A stretch of DNA of 64,000 nt from Sporosarcina trichiuri (lineage in GTDB: Bacteria; Bacillota; Bacilli; Bacillales_A; Planococcaceae), in contig NZ_CP129119.1 of the NCBI RefSeq assembly GCF_030406775.1, positions 530,001 to 594,000 of the forward strand. Direction: 5' to 3'. The position numbers and the translations under genes are program-made. Within the stretch, counting starts at the first letter, position 1; each line of letters starts with the position of its first letter. Below are positions 55,593-64,000 of this stretch, piece by piece. The notes beneath the pieces were generated by a model, which worked only from the letters and a program-made list of their open reading frames with translations, ran no database searches and was not told the origin of the DNA.

Positions 55593-56996
55593 ATGGAAGA
55601 GGTTTTACTCGCAAGGATCCAGTTCGCATCGACAACGTTGTTCCACTTCATTTTTGTTCCGCTGTCGATCGGGCTGGCGCTGATCATCGCGATCATGCAG
55701 ACACTCTACGTAGTGAAGAAAAAAGAGATATATATGAAGATGACGAAGTTCTGGAGTGTGTTTTTCCTCATCAACTTCGCGATCGGTGTTGTGACGGGGA
55801 TCTTTCAGGAGTTCCAATTCGGCATGAACTGGTCGACCTATTCCCGGTTCGTCGGGGACATCTTCGGGGCACCGCTTGCAGTGGAAGCACTGCTTGCCTT
55901 CTTCCTGGAGTCGACATTCATCGGGATCTGGATCTTCGGTGCCCATAAGCTGTCCAAGAAAGTCCACTTGGCATCGATCTGGCTCGTATCGATCGGTACG
56001 GTGCTGTCCGCTTTCTGGATTCTGGCAGCCAACTCGTTCATGCAGAACCCGGTCGGCTATCAGCTGCAGAACGGCCGCGCGGAGATGAATGATATTGTCG
56101 CGCTGCTGACGAACGAAAAACTGTGGGTTGCATTCCCGCACACGATCTTCGGGAGCATCGCAACGGGCGCATTCTTCGTCGTCGGTGTCAGTGCGTTCTA
56201 TCTATTGAAGAAACGGCAGACCGATTTCTTCAAAAAGTCGATTGGTATCGGACTTCTTGTCGGGATGGTCGGCGGACTCGGATTGGCATTCACTGGCCAC
56301 TCGCAGGCACAATATCTGATGCATGCACAGCCGATGAAGATGGCTGCAGCGGAAGGTCTGTGGGAAGACAGCGGAGACCCGGCCGCATGGACGGTCATCG
56401 CGAAGATCGATTCCGACAAGCAGGTCACGACCCAGCGGCTGGAAATTCCGTATTTGCTCAGTTATCTGAGCTACAACGAGTTTTCCGGTAAAGTATTGGG
56501 CATGAATACATTGAATGACCAGATGGTCGAGAAGTACGGGGAAGGCAATTACATCCCTCCTGTCAAAACGACATTCTGGAGTTTCCGGATCATGGCCGGA
56601 ACAGGCGGTGTGCTGGTCATGGCAAGTCTGCTCGGACTGTTCCTGCTATTCCGCAAGAAGATCGCTGCATCCTCCTTGTACTTGAAACTGATGATCCCGG
56701 TAATCTTCCTGCCGTTCATCGGCAACTCGTTCGGCTGGATCATGTCCGAGATCGGACGGCAGCCATGGGTGGTCAACGGGCTCATGAAGACGGCGGATGC
56801 CGTATCGCCGAACGTCTCGGCAGGGCAGATCCTGTTCTCGCTCATTTCGTTCTCCACCATCTATGCGATCCTCGGAATCATCATGGTCGTGCTGTTCGTG
56901 AAAGTGATCCAGCGCGGACCGGAAGAACGCAAACAAGAAGACGTATCGGTAACAGATCCGTTTAACGTAGGAGGCGTGACAAATGGCACTAAGTGA
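55593..56996 (+). CDS. cydA: Cytochrome bd ubiquinol/menaquinol oxidase subunit I
   Basis: A 467-residue heme-bearing subunit of the bd oxidase, which couples quinol oxidation to oxygen reduction. The N-terminal RIQFASTTLFHFIFVPLS contains the heme b595-linked histidine (about 18), and GRQPWVVNGLMKT the conserved GRQPW. The Q-loop is short, as in Bacillus. The ATG at 55593 follows GGGGAGAG. It overlaps cydB by 14 bases. Confidence 0.96.
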   Translation: MEEVLLARIQFASTTLFHFIFVPLSIGLALIIAIMQTLYVVKKKEIYMKMTKFWSVFFLINFAIGVVTGIFQEFQFGMNWSTYSRFVGDIFGAPLAVEALLAFFLESTFIGIWIFGAHKLSKKVHLASIWLVSIGTVLSAFWILAANSFMQNPVGYQLQNGRAEMNDIVALLTNEKLWVAFPHTIFGSIATGAFFVVGVSAFYLLKKRQTDFFKKSIGIGLLVGMVGGLGLAFTGHSQAQYLMHAQPMKMAAAEGLWEDSGDPAAWTVIAKIDSDKQVTTQRLEIPYLLSYLSYNEFSGKVLGMNTLNDQMVEKYGEGNYIPPVKTTFWSFRIMAGTGGVLVMASLLGLFLLFRKKIAASSLYLKLMIPVIFLPFIGNSFGWIMSEIGRQPWVVNGLMKTADAVSPNVSAGQILFSLISFSTIYAILGIIMVVLFVKVIQRGPEERKQEDVSVTDPFNVGGVTNGTK

Positions 56997-57999
56997 TTTG
57001 TGGTTCGTATTGATCGCGGTCCTGTTCATCGGATTCATGATCTTGGAAGGGTTCGACTTCGGAGTTGGCATGGGAACGAAATTCCTGGCCAAGACAGAAC
57101 GTGAAAAACAATTGCTCATCCATACGATCGGACCTGTATGGGATGCGAACGAAGTGTGGCTCATCACAGCGGGCGGTGCGATGTTCGCCGCGTTCCCGCA
57201 CTGGTATGCGACTGTTTTCAGCGGGTATTACATGCCATTCGTCCTGCTGCTGATCGTCCTTATCGCACGCGGTGTCGCGTTCGAGTTCCGTGAGAAAGTG
57301 GATTCCCCGAAATGGATCGCCGTCTGGGACTGGTCGATCTTTGCGGGGAGCATCGTGCCGCCGTTCCTCCTCGGTGTGCTGTTCTCCAGCATGCTGAAAG
57401 GGATGCCGGTCGATGGGGACATGAACCTGCATGCTGGGTTCGCTGATTTTGTCAACATCTATACCGTTGCAGGCGGAGTGGCTTTCGTCCTGTTGTCCTA
57501 CCTGCACGGCCTGCTGTTCCTCACGTTGAAGACGGAGGGACCGATGCGGAAACGGGCGAAGGAAGCAGCGCTCAGGATCTATTGGGCTGCCGGCATTGTC
57601 CTTGCGGTATTCATCGGTCTGACAGCCGTCTATACGGACGCTTTTGCAAGCCGTCAGGCCATTCTCATCCCGCTGTTCGCAGTTGTGCTCATCCTGTATG
57701 CCCTGCTGCATCGTCTTATCAAAAAAGGCCGGGAAGGGTTCAGCTTCACCGTAACTGCGGTCACGCTGGCTGCTGTGACGGCTTCCTTCTTCATCGGCCT
57801 GTTCCCGAACGTCCTCGTGAGCACGATCGACTCGGCGTTCAATATGACCATCAAAGCGTCTGCTTCGGGTGAGTATTCCCTGAAATTGATGACGTTCGTC
57901 GCGCTGACGATGGTGCCGATCGTCATCGGCTATACAATCTGGAGTTATTACGTCTTCCGTAAGCGTCTGACAGAAGACTCGGAGCATCTGGAGTACTGA
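56983..57999 (+). CDS. cydB: Cytochrome bd oxidase subunit II
   Basis: A 338-residue polytopic partner of CydA. The N-terminal ALSDLWFVLIAVLFIGFMIL followed by EGFDFGVG, and GPVWDANEVWLITAGGAMFAA, are typical. AGGAGG lies within the end of cydA, before the ATG. The stop overlaps the following cydD start by one base (TGATG). Confidence 0.96.
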   Translation: MALSDLWFVLIAVLFIGFMILEGFDFGVGMGTKFLAKTEREKQLLIHTIGPVWDANEVWLITAGGAMFAAFPHWYATVFSGYYMPFVLLLIVLIARGVAFEFREKVDSPKWIAVWDWSIFAGSIVPPFLLGVLFSSMLKGMPVDGDMNLHAGFADFVNIYTVAGGVAFVLLSYLHGLLFLTLKTEGPMRKRAKEAALRIYWAAGIVLAVFIGLTAVYTDAFASRQAILIPLFAVVLILYALLHRLIKKGREGFSFTVTAVTLAAVTASFFIGLFPNVLVSTIDSAFNMTIKASASGEYSLKLMTFVALTMVPIVIGYTIWSYYVFRKRLTEDSEHLEY

Positions 58000-59726
58000 T
58001 GATGGACCGGGACCTTCTGCGGTTCAGCGGCGGCAGGAAAGTGTTTTTCCTGACAGGTGTGCTGACCGTCTTGCAGGCGGCAGCAATCATCGTGCAGGCA
58101 CTATCCCTGTCTTCAGCCATCACCCGCCTGTTCCAGGGGGCTGAGTGGAAAGGGGCCGCTGGGTCGTTCGCGCTGTTTTTCGCTGCTCACGCAGTCCGCC
58201 ACTTCCTACAATGGGCGAAGGAGCGGATTGCATTCCGCTTTGCCGACCGCATCGCGCGTTCCTATCAGGATCAGCTGACGGACGCACTGATGAAGGACGG
58301 CACAGGCATGGTTGCAAGACAGGGCACCGGTTCCCTGCTGACACTGACATTGGAAGGGGTCCCGAAATTCCGGAAATACGTCGAGCTGTTCATCCCCCGT
58401 TCGGTGGCGATGGGGGTCACGCCGCTCGTCATCCTGATCTACATCTTCACTGCCGACATCATGTCGGGTGTGACCCTTCTGATTGTCATGCCGATCCTCG
58501 TCGTGTTCATGATCCTGATCGGCATGCTGACACAGAAGAAAGTCGACGATCAGATGGGCACCTACCGGCAGCTGTCCACCCATTTCGCGGATTCCATCCA
58601 GGGGATCGAGACACTGAAGTTCCTCGGACGGAGCAAATCGCATGAGCGCAATATCGCAGAGGTGAGCGACAAATACCGCATTGCGACCAACCGGTCCCTC
58701 CGGTATGCGTTCTTGTCGTCGTTCGCGCTCGACTTCTTCTCAAGCCTGTCCGTCGCACTCGTCGCGGTCGAGCTCGGACTGCGCCTCATCAACGGCGGCA
58801 TCGGCTTGGAAGCTGCGCTGTTCATCCTGATCCTGGCGCCCGAGTATTTCCAGCCGGTCCGTGATCTCGGCAGCGATTTCCATGCGACGATGGACGGGAA
58901 GGATGCAGCTGCGGAAATCCGCCGGCTGCTCGCAGACAGTGCGGCTGCCGCAACGGAGGCCGGTCCGGAACTGCCAGCCGGGTCGGCGGCTGAACGATTC
59001 ACCGCCGAGCATATCGGCAGAATCGGTGACCATGGTCTTGAAATCACACGGGATCTGAGTTTTTCGATAACCGGTAAACAGAAGGTCGGGATCGTCGGCG
59101 CCTCCGGATCGGGGAAGTCCACGCTCATCGATATGCTTGCGGGCTTCACTTCACCCGATTCAGGACTGTTCCGGGTGGGTACGGTGGAGAGTGCTTCCCT
59201 GAAGCATCCTTCGTGGCGCAGCCAGGTGACCTATATCCCGCAGCATCCGACAATCTTTTCCGACACCCTCGCCGGCAACATCCGCTTCTATCATCCGCAG
59301 GCCAGTGATGCGGAAGTGGAAGAGGCGGCACGGAAGGCAGGGCTGTCCGCTCTGGCTGCCGAGCTGCCGGGCGGATACGGGGAGATGATCGGTCAGGGCG
59401 GCCGGCCGCTGTCGGGCGGCGAAGAGCAGCGGGTCGCCATTGCAAGGGCACTCCTTGACGAATCGGATGTGCTCCTGCTCGATGAGCCGACCGCGCATCT
59501 GGATATTGAGACGGAACACGAAGTGAAGCAGCTGCTGCTGCCGCTTCTCGAGGACCGGCTCGTGTTCTTTGCGACACACCGGCTGCACTGGATGAAGGAG
59601 ATGGACTGGATCCTTGTGATGGAGGACGGACAAATCGCTGAACAGGGGACGCATGAAGAGCTGCTAGCGCAAAATGGTGTCTACAGCAAGCTTGCGGCCG
59701 CACAGCGGGAAGGGATGATTGCATGA
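57999..59726 (+). CDS. cydD: ABC transporter CydD (bd oxidase assembly)
   Basis: A 575-residue half-transporter: six helices (about 15-310) and an ATPase with Walker A GASGSGKST, signature LSGGEEQRVA and VLLLDEPTAHLD. With CydC it exports thiols such as glutathione or cysteine and is needed for bd oxidase assembly in E. coli. It overlaps cydB by 1 base and cydC by 4. Naming follows the E. coli CydD/CydC pattern; in B. subtilis the first of the pair is called cydC. Confidence 0.93.
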   Translation: MMDRDLLRFSGGRKVFFLTGVLTVLQAAAIIVQALSLSSAITRLFQGAEWKGAAGSFALFFAAHAVRHFLQWAKERIAFRFADRIARSYQDQLTDALMKDGTGMVARQGTGSLLTLTLEGVPKFRKYVELFIPRSVAMGVTPLVILIYIFTADIMSGVTLLIVMPILVVFMILIGMLTQKKVDDQMGTYRQLSTHFADSIQGIETLKFLGRSKSHERNIAEVSDKYRIATNRSLRYAFLSSFALDFFSSLSVALVAVELGLRLINGGIGLEAALFILILAPEYFQPVRDLGSDFHATMDGKDAAAEIRRLLADSAAAATEAGPELPAGSAAERFTAEHIGRIGDHGLEITRDLSFSITGKQKVGIVGASGSGKSTLIDMLAGFTSPDSGLFRVGTVESASLKHPSWRSQVTYIPQHPTIFSDTLAGNIRFYHPQASDAEVEEAARKAGLSALAAELPGGYGEMIGQGGRPLSGGEEQRVAIARALLDESDVLLLDEPTAHLDIETEHEVKQLLLPLLEDRLVFFATHRLHWMKEMDWILVMEDGQIAEQGTHEELLAQNGVYSKLAAAQREGMIA

Positions 59727-61453
59727 ACCACGTCACCGGATTCGTGACCCCGTATGTGAAGAAGTACTGGAAACTGATGTCGTCGTCCGTCCTGCTGGCT
59801 TTCCTGTCCCTGCTGTCCGCTTCGCTCTTGATTTTCGTGTCAGGCTATCTCATTTCCCGGTCATCCGAACGGCCGGAGACGATACTGCTTGTCTATGTGC
59901 CGATCGTGCTGGTCCGGGCGTTCGGACTGTCCCGGGCCGTCTTCAGTTATGCGGAGCGCATGACCGGCCACAATGCGGTGCTGAAAGTGCTGTCCGACAT
60001 GCGGATCCGCTTGTACCGGGCACTCGAGCCGCAAGCGCTGTTCATCCGCTCGCGCTTCAAGCGCGGCGATCTGCTCGGTACGCTTGCGGATGATATCGAG
60101 CACTTGCAGGACGTCTACATCCGGACGATCTTTCCGGTCGTCAGCGGACTGGTCCTGTTCCTGTTCGCAACGGTCTCGCTGTCCGTCTTCGACTGGAAGT
60201 TCGGCCTGTTCATCGGCCTGTGCCTCAGCGTGTTCGTCTTCGTCTATCCGCTGTACTCGCTGCGTATCCGCAAGCGGCACATGCAGCGGTCGAAACAGCA
60301 GCATACGCGGCTGTACCATACACTCGGTGATGCGGTGTACGGCATCCGGGACTGGCTGATCAGCAGCCGTTCCGCCGACTTCCTTGAGAAGTTCGGGGCT
60401 GAACGGGATGCGAGCTACTCTACGGATCTGGACATCACGCGCAAAGACCAGGCAAGGACGCTGCAGCTCCAGCTGTTTTCCGGTATCATCACCGTGGTTG
60501 TCGGTATCTGGGCGGGGATCCAGGCGGCGGACGGTGTGATCACACCTGTCTATATCGCTGCATTCACACTGGTGACACTGCCGATCATCGAGGCGCTTAT
60601 TCCGATTTCGAATGCCATGGAGCGGATTCCGGCTTATGAAGAGGCGTTCACCCGTCTCCGTTTCACGGAAGAGACCGCAAGTCAGATACGGGAGACCGAA
60701 GACCCGCTGCCGGTGCCTGCTGGGCCGGTCGGCATTTCGATCAGCGGGGCATCCTATTCCTATCAGGAAGGTGCCAGGAAAGCGCTCAGCGATATGACAC
60801 TCTCGATCGGTCAAGGGGAACGGATCGCTGTACTCGGGAAGAGCGGTGCAGGGAAATCGACGTTTCTCAATCTGCTGCTCGGTGCCTTGGAGCCTGATGC
60901 CGGGACGATTGCAATCGCTGGACAGCCGCCATCATCCTACGGCGATCATATCCACCAGCTCGTCAGCGTCCTGAACCAGAAACCATACTTGTTCGGCACG
61001 ACGATCGAAAACAATCTGCGTCTCGGTAAACCGGATGCGTCCGCTGAGGAACTCGACGCGGCCATCCGCCAGGTCGGTCTCGAGGAATACATCCGCCGTC
61101 TGCCGGACGGTCTGCAGACACAGACTGAGGAAGCGGGCCGCCGCTTCTCGGGAGGGGAACGCCAGCGTCTCGCGCTCGCCCGCATTCTGCTGAATGATAC
61201 GCCGGTCGTCATCGTGGACGAACCATCCGTCGGCCTCGATCCCGAGACAGAGCGTAATCTGATCCGCACGATGCTGGACAGCCTGAAAGGAAAAACGGTC
61301 ATCTGGATCACCCACCATCTGATGGGGATGGAACTGATGGACCGCATCATTTTCCTGGAAGACGGGCGGATCGCACAGGAAGGCACACACGAGGAGCTGC
61401 TTAGGAAATCCGGGCGGTACCACCGGCTCGTTGAACTGGACAGAGGTATATGA
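59723..61453 (+). CDS. cydC: ABC transporter CydC (bd oxidase assembly)
   Basis: A 576-residue half-transporter forming the heterodimer with CydD. The N-terminal SASLLIFVSGYLISRSS pattern fits the CydC subfamily; the ATPase has GKSGAGKST, FSGGERQRLA and VVIVDEPSVGLD. The 4-base ATGA overlap with cydD supports paired production. Ends the cydABDC operon with a terminator. Confidence 0.93.
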   Translation: MNHVTGFVTPYVKKYWKLMSSSVLLAFLSLLSASLLIFVSGYLISRSSERPETILLVYVPIVLVRAFGLSRAVFSYAERMTGHNAVLKVLSDMRIRLYRALEPQALFIRSRFKRGDLLGTLADDIEHLQDVYIRTIFPVVSGLVLFLFATVSLSVFDWKFGLFIGLCLSVFVFVYPLYSLRIRKRHMQRSKQQHTRLYHTLGDAVYGIRDWLISSRSADFLEKFGAERDASYSTDLDITRKDQARTLQLQLFSGIITVVVGIWAGIQAADGVITPVYIAAFTLVTLPIIEALIPISNAMERIPAYEEAFTRLRFTEETASQIRETEDPLPVPAGPVGISISGASYSYQEGARKALSDMTLSIGQGERIAVLGKSGAGKSTFLNLLLGALEPDAGTIAIAGQPPSSYGDHIHQLVSVLNQKPYLFGTTIENNLRLGKPDASAEELDAAIRQVGLEEYIRRLPDGLQTQTEEAGRRFSGGERQRLALARILLNDTPVVIVDEPSVGLDPETERNLIRTMLDSLKGKTVIWITHHLMGMELMDRIIFLEDGRIAQEGTHEELLRKSGRYHRLVELDRGI

Positions 61454-61459
61454 AGAAAC

Positions 61460-61505
61460 AGCTGCAGTACACATCAATCAGGACTGATGAGTACTGCAGT
61501 TTTTG
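61460..61505 (+). terminator. Terminator of cydABDC
   Basis: CTGCAGTAC/GTACTGCAG stem enclosing CATCA/TGATG, followed by TTTTTG. Confidence 0.88.
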
Positions 61506-61730
61506 TTTTATACGGCACTTTCATTAAAGGAGAGTGTGCCGATAATAGAACTTGAAAGAGGGTGGGGAACAAAATCAGTTCATCGATTTAAACAGATAGG
61601 GGCAGCAGGGTGCCAGCAATGGAATTTATCGAGCTGAGCTATGCGGGAGCCCGGTGGATGAAAATATTTGTGCCGTCAGCTTAGCAGGGCGACGCTTTCT
61701 GGACAGGAATCCGGATTACCCGGCACATGA
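61506..61730. other. Noncoding gap after cydC
   Basis: About 225 bases with no credible gene. It holds a CGGCAC/GTGCCG hairpin (about 61513-61541) with AGGAG in the loop, and nothing else recognised. Confidence 0.5.
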
Positions 61731-61775
61731 AAAAAGCCGGCCTGCTGGGTTCAGTGAATCTGCAGGGCGGCTTTT
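61731..61775 (-). terminator. Terminator of the DedA gene
   Basis: AAAAGCCGGCCTGC/GCAGGGCGGCTTTT, one mismatch in 14 bp, T tract on the minus strand. Confidence 0.88.
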
Positions 61776-61784
61776 GTACAGTTA

Positions 61785-62270
61785 TCAGAACGGCCAGCCG
61801 AAGAGGTAGCCGAGTGAAACACAGAGAATTCCGGAGACGACAGTGCCAAGCGAAGAGAACAGCATGTACCGCTGGACGTTCATGCCGCTGATGCCGGAGA
61901 AGCAGCAGACGAAGTGCCGCATGCCGGGGACGAAGAAGCCGAGTGTAACCGTCCAGGAACCGTACCGGCTGAACCAGCGTTCCACCCGGCCGACACGCTT
62001 TTCGGATAATCCGATCCATTTCCCGAACCGTTCGATGATCGGCCGTCCGATTTTCTTGCCGATCGTATACGTGACGAGCGTGCCGATGAACACCCCGACA
62101 ATCGCAATCAGCAGGGCGCTTGCAAGGCTCAGCAGACCGGAAGAAGAAAGGTAGCCAGTAAAGATGATGACGACTTCATCCGGCATCGGCAGACCGAAGA
62201 TACCAAGTGACAGGAACACGAATACAATGAAATAACCGTATTGGATAATATAGTCTTGCAGCAAACTCAT
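61785..62270 (-). CDS. Small DedA family membrane protein (YbfM-like)
   Basis: A 161-residue protein with four to five helices. The family motifs are GLPMPDEVVIIFTGYLSS (acidic pair, about 26-43) and FFVPGMRHFVCCFSGI (arginine, about 112-127). Many DedA proteins exceed 190 residues; B. subtilis YbfM, encoded between pssA and psd, is similarly short. DedA proteins include undecaprenyl-phosphate and phosphatidylethanolamine translocases; the substrate here is unproven, but the psd/pssA neighbours favour a phospholipid link. AGAGGG precedes the ATG. Confidence 0.88.
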   Translation of the reverse strand: MSLLQDYIIQYGYFIVFVFLSLGIFGLPMPDEVVIIFTGYLSSSGLLSLASALLIAIVGVFIGTLVTYTIGKKIGRPIIERFGKWIGLSEKRVGRVERWFSRYGSWTVTLGFFVPGMRHFVCCFSGISGMNVQRYMLFSSLGTVVSGILCVSLGYLFGWPF

Positions 62271-62311
62271 GATATCCCTCTTTTGCCGTTTCTAAGCTGA
62301 TCAGCGCACAT

Positions 62312-63088
62312 TTACTGCCAATATCCGATCGTCTCGCCCGTCCGGACGGGGCCTGGATGTCCGACCGCCGGCGTGAATGGGGAGTCGCCTGCAGTGAACA
62401 GGAGAATCGTCGAGCCGAATGAGAAGAATCCGAAATCTTCCCCTTTGACCGCTTGTTTGTCAGATGAATAGAGCTGTACGGAGTTTACATTAAGAGCACC
62501 CACTTTGACAAGTGCCAGTTTGTCGAATTGTGAAGACAGTTCAGTGATCAGGCGGTAATTTGTCTCGAATGGCCGGTCGCCGTGTGTCAGCCCGAAGCCG
62601 TTCACCGGATAGGAAACAGTCCCGAGTGCATAGCGGCTGGTGACAGTGCCGTCAGCGGGGTAATGGAAATGATGGTAATCCGCAGGTGACAGGTAGAAGA
62701 CGAAATACCAGCCGTTTTTATATTGGGATGCCCTCTGTTCATCCATGAAGATTTGATTTATACTGTAGGTATGACCTTTTATTGTAAATTGGTGCCCGTC
62801 TTCAACACGGCCGAACGAACTCAGAAAGCCGTCCGCAGGTGAGACGAGTGCTTCCGGCGACGGATCGAACGGTCTGGCACCAGTGCGCAGCCGGCGCGTG
62901 AAATAGTGCTGCAGGCTGCCGTAGGAAGTTCGCGGGTGCTCGATTTCGCTTTCATCTATACAATATGCTTTCGAATAGACGGAAATCAGCGGTCTGCTCA
63001 GGCGGGAGGCGGAAATTTGCCGCAGCAGTGCGGAAGCAACCGGGCTGCCGGTCAGTTCGACAAATTTTTTCAGCAATCTTTTTTTCAT
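62312..63088 (-). CDS. psd: Phosphatidylserine decarboxylase
   Basis: Converts phosphatidylserine to phosphatidylethanolamine. The proenzyme self-cleaves at FSFGST, visible near the C-terminus, giving a pyruvoyl small subunit of about 35 residues. SPADGFL (conserved Asp-His region), FVFYLSPADYHHFHYPADG and NSVQLYS are present. Length is 258 residues from ATG 63088 (GGTGA 5 bases upstream) or 262 from ATG 63100. Transcription is divergent from pssA across a 45-base gap. Confidence 0.93.
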   Translation of the reverse strand: MKKRLLKKFVELTGSPVASALLRQISASRLSRPLISVYSKAYCIDESEIEHPRTSYGSLQHYFTRRLRTGARPFDPSPEALVSPADGFLSSFGRVEDGHQFTIKGHTYSINQIFMDEQRASQYKNGWYFVFYLSPADYHHFHYPADGTVTSRYALGTVSYPVNGFGLTHGDRPFETNYRLITELSSQFDKLALVKVGALNVNSVQLYSSDKQAVKGEDFGFFSFGSTILLFTAGDSPFTPAVGHPGPVRTGETIGYWQ

Positions 63089-63133
63089 AGGATTCACCAT
63101 CTTCAGCTAGTATAGAATACAAGGAGGCACAAT

Positions 63134-63667
63134 ATGTTTTCATTCAGATATTTTGATTATACTAAAGTGAAGGCACAATTGGCGAATGCCATCACTTTGA
63201 TCAATTTAAGTTTCGGCGCAATCGCGATTCTGCTCATTTCGAAGGATTTGTCCCATATGAGCCTGGTGTTCATCTTCCTGGCGGCGCTGTTCGACAGGTT
63301 CGACGGCATGACCGCCCGGCACTTCCATACGGAATCGGCATTCGGAAAAGAACTGGACTCGCTCAGTGACATCATTTCGTTCGGTGTGGCACCGGCCCTG
63401 CTGATCTACCACACGGCACTGTCCGGCATGCTGTGGGTCGGCATCGCGGCGACGATCATCTACATCGCTGCCGGCGCAGTCCGCCTTGCACGCTACAATG
63501 TGGAGGAATTTGACGGCTCGTTCCGCGGCATCCCGATCACGGCAGCAGGTGTCATCCTGACCGTTCTCTATTTCGCGATTCCGTACGTCGGCGCTCCGTA
63601 CTTCGTCATTGCCATGCTCGTTCTGTCCTATGCGATGGTGAGCAACGTGAAAATCGCGAAGATGTAA
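63134..63667 (+). CDS. pssA: CDP-diacylglycerol-serine phosphatidyltransferase
   Basis: Forms phosphatidylserine from CDP-diacylglycerol and serine. The 177-residue protein carries the CDP-alcohol phosphotransferase motif as DGMTARHFHTESAFGKELDS (D-G-x2-A-R-x8-G-x3-D) followed by LSD, plus about five helices. AGGAGG precedes the ATG. With psd it completes phosphatidylethanolamine synthesis. Confidence 0.95.
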   Translation: MFSFRYFDYTKVKAQLANAITLINLSFGAIAILLISKDLSHMSLVFIFLAALFDRFDGMTARHFHTESAFGKELDSLSDIISFGVAPALLIYHTALSGMLWVGIAATIIYIAAGAVRLARYNVEEFDGSFRGIPITAAGVILTVLYFAIPYVGAPYFVIAMLVLSYAMVSNVKIAKM

Positions 63668-63676
63668 GGAGCAGTC

Positions 63677-63717
63677 TCCCTGTGCCGCAGAAAATTTTGC
63701 GGAACGGGGATTTTTTT
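63677..63717 (+). terminator. Terminator after pssA
   Basis: TCCC/GGGA outer and CCGCA/TGCGG inner pairing, followed by seven T residues. Confidence 0.85.
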
Positions 63718-63718
63718 A

Positions 63719-63748
63719 TTGTCGGCTGCTTTTTGTTTGTGATATACT
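63719..63748 (+). promoter_or_regulatory. Promoter of tRNA-Ser
   Basis: TTGTCG and TATACT with 18-base spacing, ending 15 bases before the tRNA. Confidence 0.65.
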
Positions 63749-63763
63749 ATATCTCGTTCTGAT

Positions 63764-63854
63764 GGAGACGTACCCAAGAGGCTGAAGGGGGCTGACTCGA
63801 AATCAGCTAGGGCGTGCAAGCGCCGCGGGGGTTCAAATCCTCTCGTCTCCGCCA
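63764..63854 (+). tRNA. tRNA-Ser (CGA)
   Basis: Acceptor stem GGAGACG/CGTCTCC with G discriminator and encoded CCA. The anticodon arm GCTGA-CTCGAAA-TCAGC gives anticodon CGA (codon UCG). A long variable arm and GGTTCAAATCC T-arm are typical for serine. Length is 91 bases including CCA. Confidence 0.97.
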
Positions 63855-63862
63855 TACATACC

Positions 63863-63899
63863 GAAAACCGCCGCTGCTCTGTGCAGCCGGCGGTTTTCT
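63863..63899 (+). terminator. Terminator after tRNA-Ser
   Basis: GAAAACCGCCG/CGGCGGTTTTC with inner CTGC/GCAG, T tract downstream. Confidence 0.88.
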
Positions 63900-63995
63900 G
63901 CTTTTCCGGCTGCCGTCCGTATGCCGTGTCCGTTTCTTTCTGGGCCCGTATCTGGTATTCTAATACTAGACAATACGATTGAAAGGGTGGAGACA

Positions 63996-64000
63996 ATGGC
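63996..64000 (+). other. Start of a further gene cut by the window edge
   Basis: An ATG preceded by AAAGGGTGGAG marks a probable coding start, but only the first bases are inside the window, so no product can be named. Confidence 0.4.

Overview
The window looks like core chromosome of a low-to-mid GC Firmicute of the Planococcaceae (Sporosarcina/Bhargavaea-like). The evidence is strong AGGAGG-type ribosome binding sites, GTG/TTG/ATT starts, an alpha/beta small acid-soluble spore protein, T-box and L20 leaders, PerR, CcpA and CcpN-like sites, and gene order that follows the B. subtilis ytxx, polA and infC regions. Codon third positions are G/C-rich. There is no prophage, insertion sequence, CRISPR array or obvious genomic island.

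Layout. 1-10 kb: 3' end of a cysteine desulfurase (nifZ) with thiI, sspA, an acyl-CoA synthetase, rarD, a sigma-W-type sppA-yteJ unit, tpx, ytxK, a universal stress protein and ald. 10-18 kb: a 20-bp tandem repeat, pepQ, ytkL, ytoI, ytpI, nrnA and dnaE. 18-24 kb: a FadR-type regulator fused by overlaps to accD-accA, then pfkA, pyk and fxsA. 24-31 kb: ytvI, the TCA genes citZ-icd-mdh, a MaoC-like hydratase and phoPR. 31-40 kb: polA-mutM-coaE, gapB, nrdR-dnaB-dnaI. 40-44 kb: T-box thrS, an intergenic structured repeat, and the L20-leader infC-rpmI-rplT operon. 44-53 kb: ysdA, dUTPase, an XRE regulator, a quinone-oxidoreductase-like protein, pepF, yumC, a DUF368 transporter, trhO and a pdaC-like deacetylase. 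53-64 kb: PerR-type katA, cydABDC, and phosphatidylethanolamine synthesis genes (pssA, psd) with a small DedA protein, ending with tRNA-Ser(CGA).

Together the genes cover central carbon flow (lower glycolysis, malonyl-CoA, TCA, gluconeogenic GapB), replication initiation and repair, translation, oxidative stress and respiration, and membrane lipid or undecaprenyl-phosphate handling.

No clearly new multi-gene system is present. The most unusual items are a thiol peroxidase with a single cysteine, a perfect FadR-like operator in front of the regulator-accDA unit, a DnaE without the PHP metal motif, a PhoR almost lacking an external domain, the 20-bp tandem repeat, and the structured repeat before infC. 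Start codons were picked by ribosome binding site and family alignment from memory; no database search was run.
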